Positions 22,301 to 25,143 of a stretch of 25,143 bases of DNA are shown piece by piece (the stretch's first letter is position 1; each line of letters begins with the position of its first letter). The position numbers and the translations under genes are program-made. Where the stretch lies: assembly GCA_035406685.1 (NCBI GenBank), contig DAONLM010000018.1, positions 1 to 25,143 of the forward strand, in the 5' to 3' direction. The notes under the pieces were generated by a model. The model did no database searches and was not told the origin of the DNA. It worked only from the letters and a program-made list of their open reading frames with translations. Source of the stretch: DAONLM01 sp035406685 (GTDB lineage Bacteria; Spirochaetota; GWE2-31-10; MWDO01).

Positions 22301-23575
22301 TTATAAAGACCTAAAACCATTCTCCAAATCTTCAAGAATATCATCAATATTTTCAATCCCTATTGAGAGTCTTACAAGTTCTGGTTGAAGTCCAGCTTCA
22401 ATCTGTTGTTTTTCTGTTAGTTGAGAATGTGTGGTACTTGCTGGATGAATAACCAATGATTTTGCGTCTCCTACATTAGCAAGTAGAGAAAAGAGTTTCA
22501 AACTCTCGATAAATTTTTTTCCAGCCTTCATTCCTCCCTTTATACCAAAAACAACCATTCCACCAAATCCTTTTTTAAGATACTTACTTGCAACCATATA
22601 AGATGGATCACTTTGAAGTCCGGGGTATCTAACCCATTCTACCTTTGGATGATTCTGCAAATATTGAGCTACCTTTAAAGCATTTTCACAATGCCTTTCC
22701 ATTCTTAAAGCAAGGGTTTCAATCCCCTGTAAAATCTGCCATGCATTATCAGGTGAAAGACATGCCCCAAGATTTCTTAATGGTATCAGTCTCATTCTCA
22801 AAATAAATGCTATATCATTCATATCCCCAAGATCATAAGCAAATCTCAAATTATGATAACTCTTTTCTGGTTCAGTATAAAGTCTAAATTTTGGATTCTT
22901 CCAGTTAAAATTTCCAGCATCAACGACAATTCCACCAATTACTGTTCCATGACCTCCTATCCATTTTGTCAATGAATGAATAACAATATTTGCCCCATAT
23001 TCAATTGGCCTTAATAAATAAGGGGTAGTAAATGTTGAATCTACAATAAGAGGTATCTCATTTTCCTTTGCTATTTGCCCTATTTTTTCAAAATCAACAA
23101 CATCAAGACCAGGATTCCCGATTGTTTCTATAAATATTGCCTTTGTCTTATTATTGATTGCCTTTTTAAAATTTTCTGGATTTTTTGGATCAACAAAATT
23201 ACATTTTATCCCAAATTGTGGTAGAATATCGTTAAACATTGTATATGTTCCGCCATATAGGTTGTTTGCAGAAATAAACTCATCCCCATTTTCTAAAATA
23301 TTTATTATTGAATAGAATATTGCCGATGTTCCACTCGAAATAGCAAGAGCAGCTTTACCTTTTTCGAGTGCTGCAATTCTTTGTTCCAAAACATCATTTG
23401 TAGGATTATTCAATCTTGTATAAATATATCCTGATTCTTTTAATTCAAAAAGATTTGCAGCATGCTCTGCATTTTTAAATAGATAACTTGCTGTTCTATA
23501 TACTGGATTTGCTCTTGATAGAGTATCACTATCTACTCTATTTCCAGCATGTAGTGCTAATGTTTCAAATTTCAT
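22301..23575 (-). CDS. metY: O-acetylhomoserine sulfhydrylase
   Basis: This PLP enzyme of the Cys/Met-metabolism family joins O-acetylhomoserine and sulfide to homocysteine, for methionine synthesis. I set the start at ATG 23575. The in-frame TTG at 23587 lies inside the ribosome-binding site (TTGGAGG), which is 5 bp from this ATG. The 424-residue length matches MetY rather than the roughly 390-residue MetB/MetC. The PLP lysine is Lys204 in HSLTKWIGGHG. Other motifs are the substrate-side YTRLNNPTNDVLEQRIAALE, the SSGTSA loop (80-85) and VDSTFTTPYL. It is the last gene of the Rrf2-cysK-metY operon, 33 bp behind cysK, and is followed by a strong hairpin. Confidence 0.9.
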   Translation of the reverse strand: MKFETLALHAGNRVDSDTLSRANPVYRTASYLFKNAEHAANLFELKESGYIYTRLNNPTNDVLEQRIAALEKGKAALAISSGTSAIFYSIINILENGDEFISANNLYGGTYTMFNDILPQFGIKCNFVDPKNPENFKKAINNKTKAIFIETIGNPGLDVVDFEKIGQIAKENEIPLIVDSTFTTPYLLRPIEYGANIVIHSLTKWIGGHGTVIGGIVVDAGNFNWKNPKFRLYTEPEKSYHNLRFAYDLGDMNDIAFILRMRLIPLRNLGACLSPDNAWQILQGIETLALRMERHCENALKVAQYLQNHPKVEWVRYPGLQSDPSYMVASKYLKKGFGGMVVFGIKGGMKAGKKFIESLKLFSLLANVGDAKSLVIHPASTTHSQLTEKQQIEAGLQPELVRLSIGIENIDDILEDLENGFRSL

Positions 23576-23608
23576 ACTTACCTCCAAAAAATATATAAAA
23601 AATTAAAT

Positions 23609-24526
23609 TTATGCCTCTTCAAATAACCATGTAGAAAGATATCTTTCTCCAGTATCCGGGATTATTGTTACTATGATTTTACCAGATTCTCTTTTTGCTA
23701 CCTCAAGACTTGCCCAGACATTTGCACCAGCAGAAATTCCACAGAAAATTCCTTCCTCTTTTGCAAGCCTTCTTGAAATTTCACCTGCATCCTCATCCTT
23801 TACCTGAATTATCTCATCGATTATTTCTCTATTAAGTACCTCTGGAATAAACCCGGCTCCAATTCCCTGAATCTTATGAGGAGAAGGTTTTCCACCAGAA
23901 AGAACTGGCGATTTTTCTGGCTCAACCGCAATTACCTTAATATTCTTTCTCTTTTTGATAACTTCACCAACCCCGGTTATTGTCCCACCAGTTCCAACAC
24001 CAGCAACAAATATATCTATTGTCCCATCTGTATCATTCCAGATCTCTTCTGCAGTTGTATTTCTATGTATCTCTGGATTTGCCGGATTTGAGAATTGCTG
24101 CAATATGATTGAATTGGGTATCACCTTATTAAGTTCTTCTGCTTTTTCCACAGCACCTCGCATCCCTTTTGGTCCTTCTGTTAAGACAATTTCTGCTCCA
24201 AGTGCTTTTAATAACTTTCTTCTTTCTATACTCATTGTTTCTGGCATTGTAAGAACAAGTTTGTATCCTCTTTGAGCACAGATATATGCAAGACCAATTC
24301 CAGTATTTCCAGAAGTAGGTTCAATTACCACTGTCTCTTTTGTTAAAACCCCCTTTTTCTCTGCATCCTCAATCATTGCAAAGGCAATCCTATCCTTAAC
24401 ACTTGATAATGGATTAAAAAATTCCAGTTTAGCAAGAATAGTTGATTTTAATCCTTTTGTCAATGAATTTAGCCTAACTAAAGGTGTTCTACCTATTAGT
24501 TCTGTAATATTGTTTGCAATTTTCAT
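23609..24526 (-). CDS. cysK: Cysteine synthase (O-acetylserine sulfhydrylase)
   Basis: This PLP enzyme makes cysteine from O-acetylserine and sulfide in the cytoplasm. The start is ATG 24526. The in-frame ATG at 24538 overlaps the Shine-Dalgarno sequence (ATGGAGG) and is not used. The product has 305 residues, a normal length. The PLP lysine is Lys44 in SSVKDRIAFAM. The substrate loop TSGNTG is at 71-76 and the phosphate-binding GTGGT at 178-182. CysK and CysM are hard to separate by eye, and the length and GTGGT context favour CysK. It lies 12 bp downstream of the Rrf2 regulator gene and upstream of metY. The pair uses sulfide for both cysteine and homocysteine. Confidence 0.92.
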   Translation of the reverse strand: MKIANNITELIGRTPLVRLNSLTKGLKSTILAKLEFFNPLSSVKDRIAFAMIEDAEKKGVLTKETVVIEPTSGNTGIGLAYICAQRGYKLVLTMPETMSIERRKLLKALGAEIVLTEGPKGMRGAVEKAEELNKVIPNSIILQQFSNPANPEIHRNTTAEEIWNDTDGTIDIFVAGVGTGGTITGVGEVIKKRKNIKVIAVEPEKSPVLSGGKPSPHKIQGIGAGFIPEVLNREIIDEIIQVKDEDAGEISRRLAKEEGIFCGISAGANVWASLEVAKRESGKIIVTIIPDTGERYLSTWLFEEA

Positions 24527-24538
24527 AAAAACCTCCAT

Positions 24539-24973
24539 TTATATATAAAACATATTATCTGCTTCTTTTTCCTGCATTTTTACAAGATCTAAAAGGGTAT
24601 ACTTTGAAAGTGTATTTTTTATAGAAAGGCTAACCTCTTCCCAGATTTTTTTTGTTATACAGTATAGAATTTTTTCACACTTTCTATTATTAAAACTACA
24701 ATTAACAATTTGAAGATCACCTTCTAAAATTTCAACAAGGTCTTTAAGATTAAAATTTTCTGGTGGCTTTGTTAAAAAAAAACCTCCTTGAGAGCCTCTT
24801 ACAGAGTCAATAATTTTATTATTTTTTAAAATTATTGAAATCTGCCCAAGATATTTTTCTGAAACATCCTCTTTTTTTGAGATTTCACTTATTTGCAACG
24901 CCCCTTTATTATAATTTTTTGCAAGGTCTATTAACATTCTAATACCATATCTTGTTCTGGTAGAAAGTTTCAT
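24539..24973 (-). CDS. Rrf2-family regulator with IscR-like cysteine triad
   Basis: This is a 144-residue winged-helix transcription factor. The N-terminal part (KLSTRTRYGIRMLIDLA, then KYLGQISIILKNNKIIDSVR and GSQGGFFL) is the Rrf2 DNA-binding domain. A C-terminal segment has Cys92, Cys99 and Cys105 (NCSFNNRKCEKILYC), close in place and spacing to the Fe-S ligands of IscR, so an Fe-S or redox sensor role is inferred. As first gene of an operon with cysK and metY, it most resembles CymR-type control of sulfur amino acid synthesis, but CymR of Bacillus lacks a cluster. AGGAGG lies 5 bp before the ATG. A 21-bp inverted repeat lies over its own promoter. Confidence 0.88.
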   Translation of the reverse strand: MKLSTRTRYGIRMLIDLAKNYNKGALQISEISKKEDVSEKYLGQISIILKNNKIIDSVRGSQGGFFLTKPPENFNLKDLVEILEGDLQIVNCSFNNRKCEKILYCITKKIWEEVSLSIKNTLSKYTLLDLVKMQEKEADNMFYI

Positions 24974-24984
24974 AATTCCTCCTA

Positions 24985-25024
24985 ATACTATAGAAATAGT
25001 AGTATATATTTATAATTTTGTCAA
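24985..25024 (-). promoter_or_regulatory. Promoter and candidate Rrf2 operator
   Basis: On the minus strand, consensus -35 TTGACA (25024-25019) is followed after 17 bp by -10 TACTAT (25001-24996). An inverted repeat, ATACTA (24985-24990), 9 bp, TAGTAT (25000-25005), overlaps the -10 box and start point. This is the expected place for autorepression of the Rrf2-cysK-metY operon. Confidence 0.65.
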
Positions 25025-25070
25025 GTATTTTTTTCAAAAAAATAAAAAAAATGCGTGCGATTTTATTTTT

Positions 25071-25143
25071 AGACAGATAAAAAGATAAAATTATCCCATC
25101 GTTAATTTCGTTTGAGAAAAGATTGTAATAGTGTTATTTATTT
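25071..25143 (-). repeat. Dispersed cassette, copy D (edge only)
   Basis: The last 73 bp repeat the downstream flank of the family. 25071-25097 matches the reverse complement of 471-497 (copy A). TTTGAGAAAAGATTGTAAT with GTGTTATTTATTT (25111-25143) matches copy C at about 21361-21395. By analogy a family gene on the minus strand should begin to be read just past the window end. Confidence 0.55.

Overview
The window is a very AT-rich bacterial chromosomal segment of about 25 kb. Its host had an outer membrane and peptidoglycan. The signs are murB, two lipoproteins with lipobox cysteines, and a predicted outer-membrane beta-barrel ending in Phe. Good sigma-70-type promoters with 17-bp spacers and strong Shine-Dalgarno sequences are common, and TTG starts are used at least twice. 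The mix of multi-GAF and WD40 proteins, lipoproteins and a paralogous family loosely like the Leptospira DUF1564 proteins suggests an AT-rich spirochaete or another anaerobic diderm. That placement is an inference with low certainty.

Layout, left to right. (1) 1-500: 3' part of a divergent member (copy A) of a dispersed gene family. (2) 542-658: promoter and tRNA-Pro(GGG), converging on galK with a 2-bp gap. galK sits 6 bp behind an internally duplicated lipoprotein gene. (3) 3364-4225: an 860-bp non-coding island with a decayed ORF, an IS630-like transposase stub and an iteron-like GATATCCCC array. (4) 4184-6713 (minus): an XRE-cupin regulator, leuC and leuD, with a promoter, a candidate operator and a terminator. 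(5) 6762-10533 (plus): an exported seven-repeat WD40 protein and a PAS/four-GAF protein. (6) 10530-14204 (minus): an envelope operon of a TolB/CsgG-like protein, the same domain fused to an outer-membrane barrel, and a propeller-like lipoprotein. (7) A Nudix hydrolase. (8) Family copy B. (9) 15667-18162 (plus): a membrane protein, deoD and a yejE-type permease. (10) 18194-21105 (minus): an acidic hypothetical protein, murB, and a receiver fused to a degenerate histidine-kinase-like module. (11) Family copy C and a tandem AAGTGAGGGACAGACCTA repeat. (12) 22253-25024 (minus): an Rrf2 regulator, cysK and metY, a cysteine and homocysteine synthesis operon with a palindrome over its promoter. (13) 25071-25143: the edge of a fourth family copy (D), cut by the window end.

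The most unusual features are the dispersed cassette family and the iteron-like array. The cassettes occur as four traces in 25 kb. Each full copy is one small protein gene with conserved non-coding flanks and no transposase, placed between operons. The protein looks like two ribbon-helix-helix units in tandem with a nearly invariant C-terminal tail. The array consists of GATATCCCC boxes about 22-24 bp apart, organised as roughly three 69-bp modules, next to a transposase remnant. Other points of interest are the doubly degenerate receiver/kinase protein, the TolB-domain/barrel fusion operon, and two self-contained regulator-operator-operon units (Rrf2-cysK-metY and XRE-leuCD).
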